This document shows positions 12,773 to 18,856 of a stretch of 19,888 nucleotides of DNA, piece by piece. A program made the translations under genes and the position numbers. The notes beneath the pieces are model-generated. The model searched no databases. It was not told the DNA's origin and was given only the letters and a program-made list of their open reading frames with translations. Origin of the DNA: MFAQ01 sp964429015 (GTDB lineage: Bacteria > Patescibacteriota > Microgenomatia > UBA1400 > MFAQ01); contig CAYSAM010000014.1 of the NCBI GenBank assembly GCA_964429015.1, forward strand, positions 1 to 19,888, written 5' to 3'. Position 1 is the first letter of the stretch, and each line of letters begins with the position of its first letter.

Positions 12773-13297
12773 ATGTCCGGGCATTCTAAATGGTCAACTA
12801 TTAAACATCAAAAAGCAATTGAGGATAGTAAACGTAGTGCTGTCTTTACAAAAATTGCCAAAAAGATTCGCATAGCCGTACAAAAGGGTTCTTCTGGTGA
12901 CATTGACGGTAATCCATTTTTGCGAGCGTGTATCGATGAAGCCAGAAGTGTAAACATGCCTATGGATAATATTAAAAGAGCTATAGATAAAGCTTTGGGA
13001 AATGCTGATGGAGACCATGCTGAAGAGATAGTTTATGAGGCGTATGGCCCGACTGGCGTCGGAATTATGATTACAGCGATTACTGATAACAGAAACAGGA
13101 CTGGAGGGGAAATAAAGAATGTACTGGAAAAACACGGTTCTAAACTTGGAGGACCAGGCTCAGTTTCCTATATGAAGTCAATTGATCCACTGCCAAGAAT
13201 AGTACTGGAAGCTGACTCGCTTGCTCTTTTGGAAAAGCTCGTCGGTTTGCTGGAGGAAATGGATGATGTTGTTGAAGTTTGGACCAACAAGCAATAA
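12773..13297 (+). CDS. yebC: YebC/PmpR-family protein, internally shortened
   Basis: The N-terminal domain is canonical: MSGHSKWSTIKHQKAIEDSKR, then FTKIAKKIRIAVQKG and MPMDNIKRAIDKALG. It continues through YEAYGPTGVGIMITAITDNRNRT and KHGSKLGGPGSVSYM. After that the protein jumps to the C-terminal motif LLEKLVGLLEEMDDVVEVWTN. The total is 174 residues where the family usually has about 240, so roughly 65-70 residues of the middle domain are absent without a frameshift. YebC proteins were long annotated as transcription regulators, and more recent work links them to relief of ribosome stalling at proline runs, which would be a functional neighbour of EF-P. No Shine-Dalgarno sequence; a leaderless mRNA is likely. 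Confidence 0.88.
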   Translation: MSGHSKWSTIKHQKAIEDSKRSAVFTKIAKKIRIAVQKGSSGDIDGNPFLRACIDEARSVNMPMDNIKRAIDKALGNADGDHAEEIVYEAYGPTGVGIMITAITDNRNRTGGEIKNVLEKHGSKLGGPGSVSYMKSIDPLPRIVLEADSLALLEKLVGLLEEMDDVVEVWTNKQ

Positions 13298-13299
13298 AT

Positions 13300-14127
13300 A
13301 TGCAAAAAAGAACTAAGTTTGTATTGGTATCAGTGTTGATTTCTCTTGGTTTGTGGCTTTCAAACCTGGCACCAGTTGAATATCGCTTGGGGCTAACTTT
13401 GGGGGTATCTGCTTTGTCCTATGTTTTATCTGTTTGGGTTTTGTTTGATGATTTAAAGGGTATAGAGTGGCTTACACTTATTGTTTTGCCTGTTATGTTT
13501 ACCCTTGGGAGTGCTTTGTTTGCTAATTTTTTGCCAAATTCTGTTCCTCGTTTGTTTGGAAAGGTGTTTGAGGTGGAAACGGCAATTATGTTAGCGGGAA
13601 TTTTTCGCTTTATTTATTATATTTTTTTTGCAATTGGACTGTATGGGATCCTTCTTATAGAAAATATTTTCTCGGTGGCTTCAATAAGAACTATTCAGCT
13701 GTTTAGGGCGGCTAAATCGGTTAATTTTATCTTGACACTTATAACTTCTTTGTTTTTCTTTACTGCTATTTTTAGTTTGAGGCTGCCTTTTTGGTTGATT
13801 AGTTCTGGTTCTTTTTTGATCTCTTTTGTTTTGAGTTTTCCAACTTTTTGGAGTGTTGACTTAAAGAATAACTACATGAGTGAGGTGGGGAAGTTTTCGA
13901 TAACAGTTGGTTGGTTGGTGGCAATAGTGGCATGTGCTTTGTCCTTTTGGCCAGTGAAACCGTTTATGGGGGGTCTTATGTTAACTTCGGTTTTGTATGC
14001 ATTGCTAGGGGTGCTGGAACAGCGTTTATCTGCCAAAGTCTATTTGGAAAGCGCGGTAGAGTATATGGCGACTGTGCTGATAATCGTAGTTATTGGCTTT
14101 TTGACTACAAGTTGGACAGGAGGGTGA
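13300..14127 (+). CDS. Polytopic membrane protein, unknown family
   Basis: 275 residues with about eight membrane segments, few charged residues and no recognisable motif. The N-terminus has the form of an uncleaved signal anchor (MQKRTK followed by VLVSVLISLGLWLS). A loop near residues 140-155 contains ASIRTIQLFRAAKSVNF. The start is the ATG at 13300, two bases after the yebC stop; the frame extends upstream into yebC but only through a TTG. No Shine-Dalgarno sequence, so translation is probably coupled to yebC. Ends with TGA, directly followed by heptamer repeats. I do not recognise it and assign no function. Confidence 0.75.
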   Translation: MQKRTKFVLVSVLISLGLWLSNLAPVEYRLGLTLGVSALSYVLSVWVLFDDLKGIEWLTLIVLPVMFTLGSALFANFLPNSVPRLFGKVFEVETAIMLAGIFRFIYYIFFAIGLYGILLIENIFSVASIRTIQLFRAAKSVNFILTLITSLFFFTAIFSLRLPFWLISSGSFLISFVLSFPTFWSVDLKNNYMSEVGKFSITVGWLVAIVACALSFWPVKPFMGGLMLTSVLYALLGVLEQRLSAKVYLESAVEYMATVLIIVVIGFLTTSWTGG

Positions 14128-14130
14128 TTT

Positions 14131-14227
14131 TAGATTGTAGATCGTGGATTGTAGATTGTAGAGGGATGGTAGATCGTAGGGGGATAGCAGATTATAGATT
14201 ACGGTTAACAGATAACAGTTAACAGAT
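14131..14227 (+). repeat. Heptamer repeat block after the 13.3-14.1 kb membrane-protein gene
   Basis: AGATTGT, AGATCGT, GGATTGT, AGATTGT, then, after an irregular G-rich interruption, AGATTAT, AGATTAC, GGTTAAC, AGATAAC and AGTTAAC. Confidence 0.8.
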
Positions 14228-14377
14228 TTTGAAAAAAATGCTTTGGCGAGACAAAAGGGGAGAGGACCTATAATATTATGTCCTATAACATCAAACTAAA
14301 ATGACCCTATAGTTTTCACAAGGGGAGAGAGTTTTCACGAAATGTGGATAAGTATTGATCTTGTTTGATACAGTTAT

Positions 14378-14635
14378 TTGTGCCTGTAGGCACGGAGTGG
14401 GGGTAGGGTTTGTTTGGGCTTAGGATATTAAATTTGTGCGTAGATGTACTCGGGGATGTGAAGGTACATTTATTGGAATTGTTTGAATATTTGTTTCCTT
14501 CTGCTATTCCCCCGTTTTTGGGGAGTTAGTGTCGCCTAGTGAGAATGACTGCTAATACGTCGCACAATAATACTTTTGCGACGTATCTCGAGAATCTAGG
14601 CACGGGGAAGACGATCTTCGCCTATTTTTGTTTTT
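14378..14635 (+). ncRNA. Candidate structured non-coding RNA
   Basis: No reading frame here looks coding, but the segment is dense in pairable sequence. It has GTGCC-TGTA-GGCAC near 14380, TGTAC/GTACA around 14445-14468, CCCC/GGGG at about 14510-14524, and an outer stem GCCTAG (14534-14539) with CTAGGC (14596-14601). The outer stem encloses a perfect 10-bp stem ATACGTCGCA (14555-14564) with TGCGACGTAT (14577-14586). It ends in an intrinsic terminator. I looked for and did not find RNase P, tmRNA or SRP RNA signatures. The 5' boundary is a guess; a TATAAT at 14269-14274 could start a longer transcript. The nearest downstream gene is convergent, so it would be a stand-alone RNA. Confidence 0.45.
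14597..14635 (+). terminator. Intrinsic terminator of the candidate RNA
   Basis: TAGGC (14597-14601) pairs with GCCTA (14620-14624) and GAAGA (14607-14611) with TCTTC (14615-14619) around a CGA loop. TTTTTGTTTTT follows. TAGGC is also the partner of GCCTA at 14534, so two mutually exclusive folds are possible. Confidence 0.7.
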
Positions 14636-14649
14636 CGTAAAGAATCCCG

Positions 14650-14694
14650 AAACTTTTTGTTTTTACTCTTGTTCTGGCAGTAAACTTTTTGTTT
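14650..14694 (+). repeat. Direct repeat AAACTTTTTGTTT, two copies
   Basis: Identical 13-mers at 14650-14662 and 14682-14694 in a very T-rich stretch downstream of the candidate RNA. No gene is seen between about 14640 and 14880. Confidence 0.6.
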
Positions 14695-14763
14695 GTCGCT
14701 TTATCTTTATGTGTTTGACTGTTATTTTTCTTTTTGTATAAAAACCCGAATATTTTGAGTATA

Positions 14764-14792
14764 GATGTTAGATTGTAGATCGTTGATGTTGA
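14764..14792 (+). repeat. Heptamer repeat block (short)
   Basis: AGATGTT, AGATTGT and AGATCGT, then TGATGTT. It is the rightmost block seen; none was found between here and the window end. Confidence 0.65.
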
Positions 14793-14878
14793 TACGTGTT
14801 ATGGATTGGTATATCAATCTAATGATAAAGTATACGCAAAAGTATCCAGAAGCCGTTTTAGGGGCATTCTACAGACAA

Positions 14879-14903
14879 GAAAAAAGCTCCTCATTGAGGA
14901 GCT
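14879..14903 (-). terminator. Intrinsic terminator of the 84-residue gene
   Basis: AGCTCCTC (14885-14892) pairs with GAGGAGCT (14896-14903); a U-tract follows on the minus strand. It begins 5 nt after the stop codon. Confidence 0.92.
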
Positions 14904-14907
14904 CGTT

Positions 14908-15162
14908 TTACTTTAAAAGATTGGCAATGGCGTTTAAATCAGCTTCGTTATGTTTAAAGTTGATTCGATTTAACTTTGAAGAGATTTTACTAGTTGCAAT
15001 TCGGTATTCAGATTTAGTCCCATTAACTTTCTTAATAATATCTTGGCAATATAAAATATCTGCCGAATCGCAAGTTGAGCCTTTTTTGTCACTTGCAATA
15101 CAGATAATGCTTAAAGCAAGTTGCTGGTGCTGCTTTGAACTCAGTAAGGCTTCTTCAGCCAT
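14908..15162 (-). CDS. Hypothetical 84-residue soluble protein
   Basis: A small, probably helical protein with no membrane segment (MAEEALLSSKQHQQLALSII ... LNAIANLLK). It contains three cysteines (one in SIICIAS, one in STCDSAD and one in LYCQDII) and a lysine-rich middle. The full expression unit supports it: a TTGAAA-16-TATAAT promoter, AAAGGA 8 nt before the ATG, and its own terminator. I do not recognise the family. The longer plus-strand frame over the same region begins in repeat DNA and is not protein-like. Confidence 0.72.
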   Translation of the reverse strand: MAEEALLSSKQHQQLALSIICIASDKKGSTCDSADILYCQDIIKKVNGTKSEYRIATSKISSKLNRINFKHNEADLNAIANLLK

Positions 15163-15197
15163 TTTTAATTCCTTTCGTTTTCAAGGTAAGATCTTCT

Positions 15198-15225
15198 ATT
15201 ATATGGGTTTATTCATTAATTTCAA
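15198..15225 (-). promoter_or_regulatory. Promoter of the 84-residue gene (TTGAAA-16-TATAAT)
   Basis: TTGAAA (15225-15220) and a perfect TATAAT (15203-15198) on the minus strand. The predicted start near 15191 gives a leader of about 28 nt with the Shine-Dalgarno sequence. Confidence 0.75.
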
Positions 15226-15300
15226 GGGTAAATTTCTATACCCCTCTCCCCTACCCATCTATCCCCTTTTTTATTTTCACGCGAGGAAAGTTTTTTTGGA

Positions 15301-15330
15301 AAAAAAATTAGGCTCACTTGGAGCCTAATT
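15301..15330 (-). terminator. Intrinsic terminator overlapping the end of the 93-residue gene
   Basis: AATTAGGCTC (15306-15315) pairs perfectly with GAGCCTAATT (15321-15330); eight U follow on the minus strand. The last four codons and the TGA stop of the gene lie inside the hairpin. Confidence 0.93.
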
Positions 15331-15595
15331 GATATAAATATTTTTCAAAAATTTTCGATTCTCTTTTTTGTGAATATGGATCAAAGCTTAAAAACACCTC
15401 TTGAATAATTTCAAGTGCGTTTTTTTTGGGCATTTTTGTTTTAGCCCACCCCGCTAGTTGTGGGTAGAAGGTGCTGTTTATTCCTTCTATGCCTAGAGTG
15501 GTGATATCAGAATAGAATATTTGGCATACTAACCTCTTTGCTTCTTCTAAACTTTTTTTCTCTTTGTTTTCAAAAACGTTCATTACCGATTCCAC
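15314..15595 (-). CDS. Hypothetical 93-residue protein
   Basis: A soluble, charged, probably all-helical protein (NVFENKEKKSLEEAKRLVCQ, an aromatic middle with FYPQLAGWAKTKMP, then KNALEIIQEVFLSFD). The proposed start is a GTG at 15595, preceded by GGAGG with a 4-nt gap. The internal ATG at 15583 is the alternative, but its distance from the Shine-Dalgarno sequence is too large. A TATAAT at 15661-15656 is the likely -10, giving a leader of about 50 nt with a small CAGCT/AGCTG hairpin. The terminator overlaps the stop codon. No family recognised. Confidence 0.65.
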   Translation of the reverse strand: MESVMNVFENKEKKSLEEAKRLVCQIFYSDITTLGIEGINSTFYPQLAGWAKTKMPKKNALEIIQEVFLSFDPYSQKRESKIFEKYLYQLGSK

Positions 15596-15666
15596 AATAC
15601 CTCCATGTTTTTATTGGTTGTCCAGCTGAGCTGGGTGATTTTAAGGTTATGGGATATTATACCACC

Positions 15667-16503
15667 TTATGGGTTATTTTGGAATACTGCCAAGTTTGGG
15701 GCTTGGGCTAGGATTGCCTCCCATTTTGATTCTGCGTTTAAAACGCAGAGTTGACAGGTGTACCTTTTAAAGCAATCTAGCCCGCTTTTGCATTCAAAAT
15801 AATCAAAACAGTTTCCAATGTAATCACAGGTCGTTTTTGATGGAACAATAATTACCGGGGTGCCAACTGAAATGTCTGGAACCTGGCTTGTTTCCCCTGT
15901 AATTGGATTTTTGTATTCTCCGCCTTCTACAATTATTTTGAAGTCGTCTGTTCTCATATTTACACATCCACCTGTGTTATTGGTGGGGCAGCCAAAGGCT
16001 TCACTTTCATTCCATGGTGCTGCGTGAAGGTACCAGCTGCGGTTGGCGAGTTTTATAGCCAGGTTATGTGAAAAAAAGGTTGTAGCGTATCCTCCATGTG
16101 CCGTTGGATACGTAGTTGGTCTGTCGACTGCAACGAAGTAAAATCCATCTGGGGTATTGTTGTCACTAGCTCTGACACAAAACCAGGCAATCTCTACAAG
16201 ATTAAAGCCATCTTGATACATAAGACTCATTTTTTGGAAGCCGTTTGGATCAAACTCTTTTGAAATTTTTAACCAATACCCGGTATAGCTGACACTGCCT
16301 ATATTTGGAAGAGGTGTTGGAGTGAGGGTAATTGTGGGTAAGGGGATGTTTGTGTAAGTGGGGAGTATTGTGGAGGTTGGAGGTGGTTGTGTTGAAGTGG
16401 CGGCTGGTATGCTGGTTGTATTATCTTGTCCGTTACTGGGACTCGAACAACCTGAAAAGTAAAACAATAATATAAAAGAAACTGACAATAAAATGTTTTT
16501 CAT
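15667..16503 (-). CDS. Lipoprotein L,D-transpeptidase (YkuD fold) with cysteine array
   Basis: Cross-links or modifies peptidoglycan outside the cell. MKNILLSVSFILLFYFSGC is a lipoprotein signal ending at Cys19, the lipidation site. A Thr/Pro/Ser linker runs to about residue 67. The catalytic domain shows H160 (in SWYLHAAPW) and the nucleophile C180 in T-G-G-C-V-N-M, matching the YkuD pattern H-x16-[ST]-x-G-C-h-N with Gly in place of the usual His before GC. The C-terminal part has six cysteines at 226, 232, 238, 244, 250 and 253, an almost perfect C-x5 ladder not expected in YkuD enzymes. AAGGAG lies 6 nt before the ATG. Maturation would use Lgt and LspA. The assignment rests on the motif only. 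Confidence 0.82.
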   Translation of the reverse strand: MKNILLSVSFILLFYFSGCSSPSNGQDNTTSIPAATSTQPPPTSTILPTYTNIPLPTITLTPTPLPNIGSVSYTGYWLKISKEFDPNGFQKMSLMYQDGFNLVEIAWFCVRASDNNTPDGFYFVAVDRPTTYPTAHGGYATTFFSHNLAIKLANRSWYLHAAPWNESEAFGCPTNNTGGCVNMRTDDFKIIVEGGEYKNPITGETSQVPDISVGTPVIIVPSKTTCDYIGNCFDYFECKSGLDCFKRYTCQLCVLNAESKWEAILAQAPNLAVFQNNP

Positions 16504-16661
16504 TTTTTCTCCTTGTATCTGTAAAAGTACTGGTTTTGGTTTGTTTATTTTACTATAAAAAATATAATATGGGATTTATTTGACGAGGAGTAAAGAAAGA
16601 ATGTGTAGTAAGTGTGTATATTTTTTGTCGGTTTACACATTTATATTTCAAAAGGAGTTTT

Positions 16662-16748
16662 ATGAATGGTTTTGGGTTTGTGGCAACATATTTTTATCGC
16701 CCAACACTAGGTCCAATTAGAAACTGGATTGATATTATAGTTTCTTGA
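16662..16748 (+). CDS. Possible 28-residue peptide
   Basis: A short frame (MNGFGFVATYFYRPTLGPIR, then NWIDIIVS, TGA stop) with a textbook AAAGGAG 5 nt before the ATG. It sits in a 250-nt gap between two minus-strand genes. The peptide is aromatic and moderately hydrophobic without a clear membrane helix. A second short frame (39 codons from 16601, preceded by GAGGAG at 10 nt) overlaps it in another frame and is less convincing. I cannot assign a promoter with confidence. It could be a real peptide, or the site could be chance in AT-rich DNA. Confidence 0.4.
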   Translation: MNGFGFVATYFYRPTLGPIRNWIDIIVS

Positions 16749-16755
16749 TTAGTAG

Positions 16756-17331
16756 CTAATTAAGAATAATATCTAAAGACTCTAGTAAATTAATAGCTTC
16801 TGGTAAGCTAAAAATAGCCTTTTTGAGATTATTGTTTTTGAGATCTAAATAGTAGTTTTTGGCGCCAGTAAAATCTGCCTTATTAAGATTGGTTTTGATA
16901 AAAACAGATTTGTTTAAGTCTGCTGATGAAAAGTTGGCTTCTGCAAGGTCTGCATTGGTAAAGTCCACTTCATGAATTTCACAGTGCGAAAATATAGTTT
17001 TTGGTAGTTTTAGATCTCTGAAATTGGAATAATTTAATTGACAATTTTCAAAACTGATACTTTCTATTCTTTGGGCTTTGGTCCAGTTGATACCAATAGC
17101 CTTGCTGTTTATGAACTTGCTGTCGATAAAATGGGAGTTGGTTATGTCGTTGGCACTGAGAATGCAGTCAGTAAAACTACAGTTAAAAAATTTACAGTTT
17201 AAAAATTTTGTTTCTAAAAAACTGCTAGCTTGGAAGGTGCAGTCTTCAAACTCAATATTTTTTAAAACAGCATTGTCTAGATTTTGATTGGTAAAAATTT
17301 CTTGGTCGTAGCTTGTTTTTGTAAGAGTCAT
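16756..17331 (-). CDS. Pentapeptide-repeat protein
   Basis: 191 residues made almost entirely of pentapeptide repeats of the A(D/N)LxX / xxFxx type: NLDNAVLKNIEFEDCTF, KFLNCKFFNCSFTDC, ANFSSADLNKSVFIK and others. Such proteins fold into a right-handed four-sided beta-helix. In the Qnr/McbG/MfpA group they mimic DNA and bind gyrase, and the C-terminal LPEAINLLESLDIIL helix resembles the dimerisation segment there. That is suggestive but not enough to claim gyrase binding. A break at about residues 83-90 (NWTKAQRIES) separates two repeat blocks, as in Qnr-like proteins. No Shine-Dalgarno sequence; an ATATACAAT -10 lies 5-7 nt before the start, beside the upstream gene's terminator. Confidence 0.88.
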   Translation of the reverse strand: MTLTKTSYDQEIFTNQNLDNAVLKNIEFEDCTFQASSFLETKFLNCKFFNCSFTDCILSANDITNSHFIDSKFINSKAIGINWTKAQRIESISFENCQLNYSNFRDLKLPKTIFSHCEIHEVDFTNADLAEANFSSADLNKSVFIKTNLNKADFTGAKNYYLDLKNNNLKKAIFSLPEAINLLESLDIILN

Positions 17332-17345
17332 AAGGCATTGTATAT

Positions 17346-17371
17346 AAAAAAATCTCTCCTTGCGGAGAGAT
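17346..17371 (-). terminator. Intrinsic terminator of the 192-residue membrane-protein gene
   Basis: ATCTCTCC (17352-17359) and GGAGAGAT (17364-17371) with a GCAA tetraloop on the minus strand, then a run of seven U that merges into the next gene's -10 region. Confidence 0.93.
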
Positions 17372-17382
17372 GTTCACTGGAC

Positions 17383-17961
17383 CTAGAAAGTAATTTGGTA
17401 TCCAGGATCTGCCTGGACGGTAATGGACTTTCCTTGATCGATATTTGTTATTGTTAGGCAGGGAATTCCTGTTAAGAGAGCTGTATCCCCTGATTTCCAA
17501 AAACTAAACACATCGTAGTGGTTGTAGTAATGTGGAGACGCTTCGTCGTGGTGAATGAAGTAAATACCATTTTCCCCGAAGGTGATTTTTAACACCGAGC
17601 GATTATCTCTGGTGACACTTACCGTATTCCCACTTGTTAATAAAACAGGGTCGGAAGTTGACACTGTCTTATTAGTCTGTATTTCTCTTGTTGTTGCTTT
17701 TTTGGGGGTAAACACCAGAACAGTTATAAAAATAGCTGTTGCCATCCCCGAAAAAATAAAGAAAAAGACTACTATGTCCAAGAAATTGTATTCTCCCATT
17801 TGGAAGCGGGTAGCAGATTGGACAATAGAAAAAGCGCCAGTCACAATCCCCATCAAAAAACCATTAATTGCTAGGTTTTCCTTGGTTGAGTTGCGAAGGA
17901 AAAGCCAAAAAATAACTGCTTCAACTGCCGTTATACCAAGAACTAAGACATTTTGAGCCAT
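17383..17961 (-). CDS. Membrane protein with C-terminal beta domain, unknown family
   Basis: 192 residues. Three membrane helices (about 4-22, 30-48 and 60-84) are followed by a short basic linker (FTPKKATTREIQ) and a soluble beta-rich domain (about 100-192). That domain contains NTVSVTRDNRSVLKITFGEN, IYFIHHDEASPHYYNHYDVF and LTITNIDQGKSITVQADPGY. The His/Tyr-rich segment could bind a metal or ligand, but this is only composition. GAGGAG lies 6 nt before the ATG. A TATAAT at 17998-17993 would give a leader of about 25 nt. The gene has its own terminator. I do not recognise a family. Confidence 0.7.
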   Translation of the reverse strand: MAQNVLVLGITAVEAVIFWLFLRNSTKENLAINGFLMGIVTGAFSIVQSATRFQMGEYNFLDIVVFFFIFSGMATAIFITVLVFTPKKATTREIQTNKTVSTSDPVLLTSGNTVSVTRDNRSVLKITFGENGIYFIHHDEASPHYYNHYDVFSFWKSGDTALLTGIPCLTITNIDQGKSITVQADPGYQITF

Positions 17962-18039
17962 TTTATTACTCCTCTTTTCAAAGTGTTGGCTTATTATACT
18001 ATAAGCCTGGAAGGATATCTTTGCGGGCGAGATTTTGGA

Positions 18040-18480
18040 TTATAGTTGTGAGGCTAAATAGCTCTTAAAAAACTGAGTTTTGTGGTACAGACCAATGCTT
18101 GTTAGGCAGCCAGCAATAATACTGATAATACCAAGAAGCCAACTATCCAAAATCATGGAGCTAAAGATAATAGTGGTAAAGAAAAAGATAGTCGATCCAA
18201 AATAATGTGAACCGTCGGAAATAAAATCGCTGACTCGATTGGCTTTGTCTATAAAGATCTTGTTGCTATTTGATTGAAAATTGATATTTATTTGTTTGTA
18301 CCAAATTTCAATTACCGAGCCACACGAGATAAAAACAATAATTGAGGTGAAAATAGCCTTAAAAAGTAGAATGTGTTGCAATTCTTGGTATTGAAAGCTG
18401 TTGTGATAAAAAATAACAGTTACTACACTTGAGATCAAAAAAACAATCAATTTTAGTACGGTAAAAGCGGAAATTTTCAA
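18040..18480 (-). CDS. Membrane protein of about 146 residues, TTG start
   Basis: Four hydrophobic segments: about 5-22, 37-55, 93-112 and 115-132. A charged middle loop (KQININFQSNSNKIFIDKAN) lies between segments 2 and 3. The frame is open much further upstream (to 18660), but that part is antisense-like in composition and overlaps cutA in another frame. The start I choose is a TTG at 18480, preceded by AAAAGGAG at 5 nt (KISAFTVLKLIVFLIS follows). Ends with TAA. No family recognised. It lies just downstream of cutA on the same strand, but with its own Shine-Dalgarno sequence and a small CTGTA/TACAG hairpin between them. Confidence 0.6.
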   Translation of the reverse strand: MKISAFTVLKLIVFLISSVVTVIFYHNSFQYQELQHILLFKAIFTSIIVFISCGSVIEIWYKQININFQSNSNKIFIDKANRVSDFISDGSHYFGSTIFFFTTIIFSSMILDSWLLGIISIIAGCLTSIGLYHKTQFFKSYLASQL

Positions 18481-18532
18481 TGTAACTCCTTTTAGTGGAT
18501 AAGGTTTGCTGTATTTTACAGTATTTGGAAAT

Positions 18533-18820
18533 TTAGCAGAGGTCTGATTGGAGCGGTAAAACTTCGATGCAAGGAGTCCCCCAGCTGTGGTTTTTGAGGA
18601 TGTACTCGTGAATTTTGGGCAAGTTGATATTGGTTGTTTTGAGATTGATGATACAGACAATATCTGAATCTACGGTTTCTTTTTTGTAAAAAAGTTCTAC
18701 GTTGGGGTAGATTTTGGCAGTGCCGGCAAGATCTTGCTCTAAGAGCTCGTGGCAGATTTTTTGGGCTTCTGTTTGAGTTGGGCAAGGAATGTTTATGTAT
18801 ATTGGGCTGTATTGATCCAT
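18533..18820 (-). CDS. cutA: CutA1-like divalent-cation tolerance protein
   Basis: 95 residues, slightly shorter than most CutA. The ferredoxin-like trimer fold is recognisable from the order INIPCPTQTEAQKICHELLE, then DLAGTAKIYPNVELFYKKET, IVCIINLKTT and LPKIHEYILKNHSWGTPCIE. The usual WEGK/E and HPYEVPEI residues are changed to KKET and HSWGTPCIE, so it is a divergent member. CutA was linked to copper tolerance in E. coli, but its true role is unsettled. A TATAAA ends 9 nt before the ATG and no Shine-Dalgarno sequence is present. Confidence 0.85.
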   Translation of the reverse strand: MDQYSPIYINIPCPTQTEAQKICHELLEQDLAGTAKIYPNVELFYKKETVDSDIVCIINLKTTNINLPKIHEYILKNHSWGTPCIEVLPLQSDLC

Positions 18821-18856
18821 AAGAAATATTTTATACCCTTTGTATTAGAATTAGTT

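Noticed and set aside
14313..14351. Possible replication origin: a perfect DnaA box TGTGGATAA at 14343-14351 with two TTTTCAC-type near matches just before it and AT-rich DNA downstream
   Set aside because: Only one box is perfect, dnaA/dnaN are not nearby, and the plus strand stays G-rich on both sides, so there is no sign of a skew switch. A single 9-mer can occur by chance.
918..14792. CRISPR array
   Set aside because: The repeats are 7-nt degenerate units without constant-length spacers, and no cas gene is present.
14765..15328. 187-codon plus-strand open frame
   Set aside because: It begins in heptamer repeat DNA and runs antisense through the well-supported 84-residue gene and two minus-strand terminators; its composition is not protein-like.
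18481..18660. N-terminal extension of the 146-residue membrane protein
   Set aside because: It overlaps cutA on the same strand in another frame and reads as Ser/Thr-rich low-complexity sequence; the TTG at 18480 has a good Shine-Dalgarno sequence.
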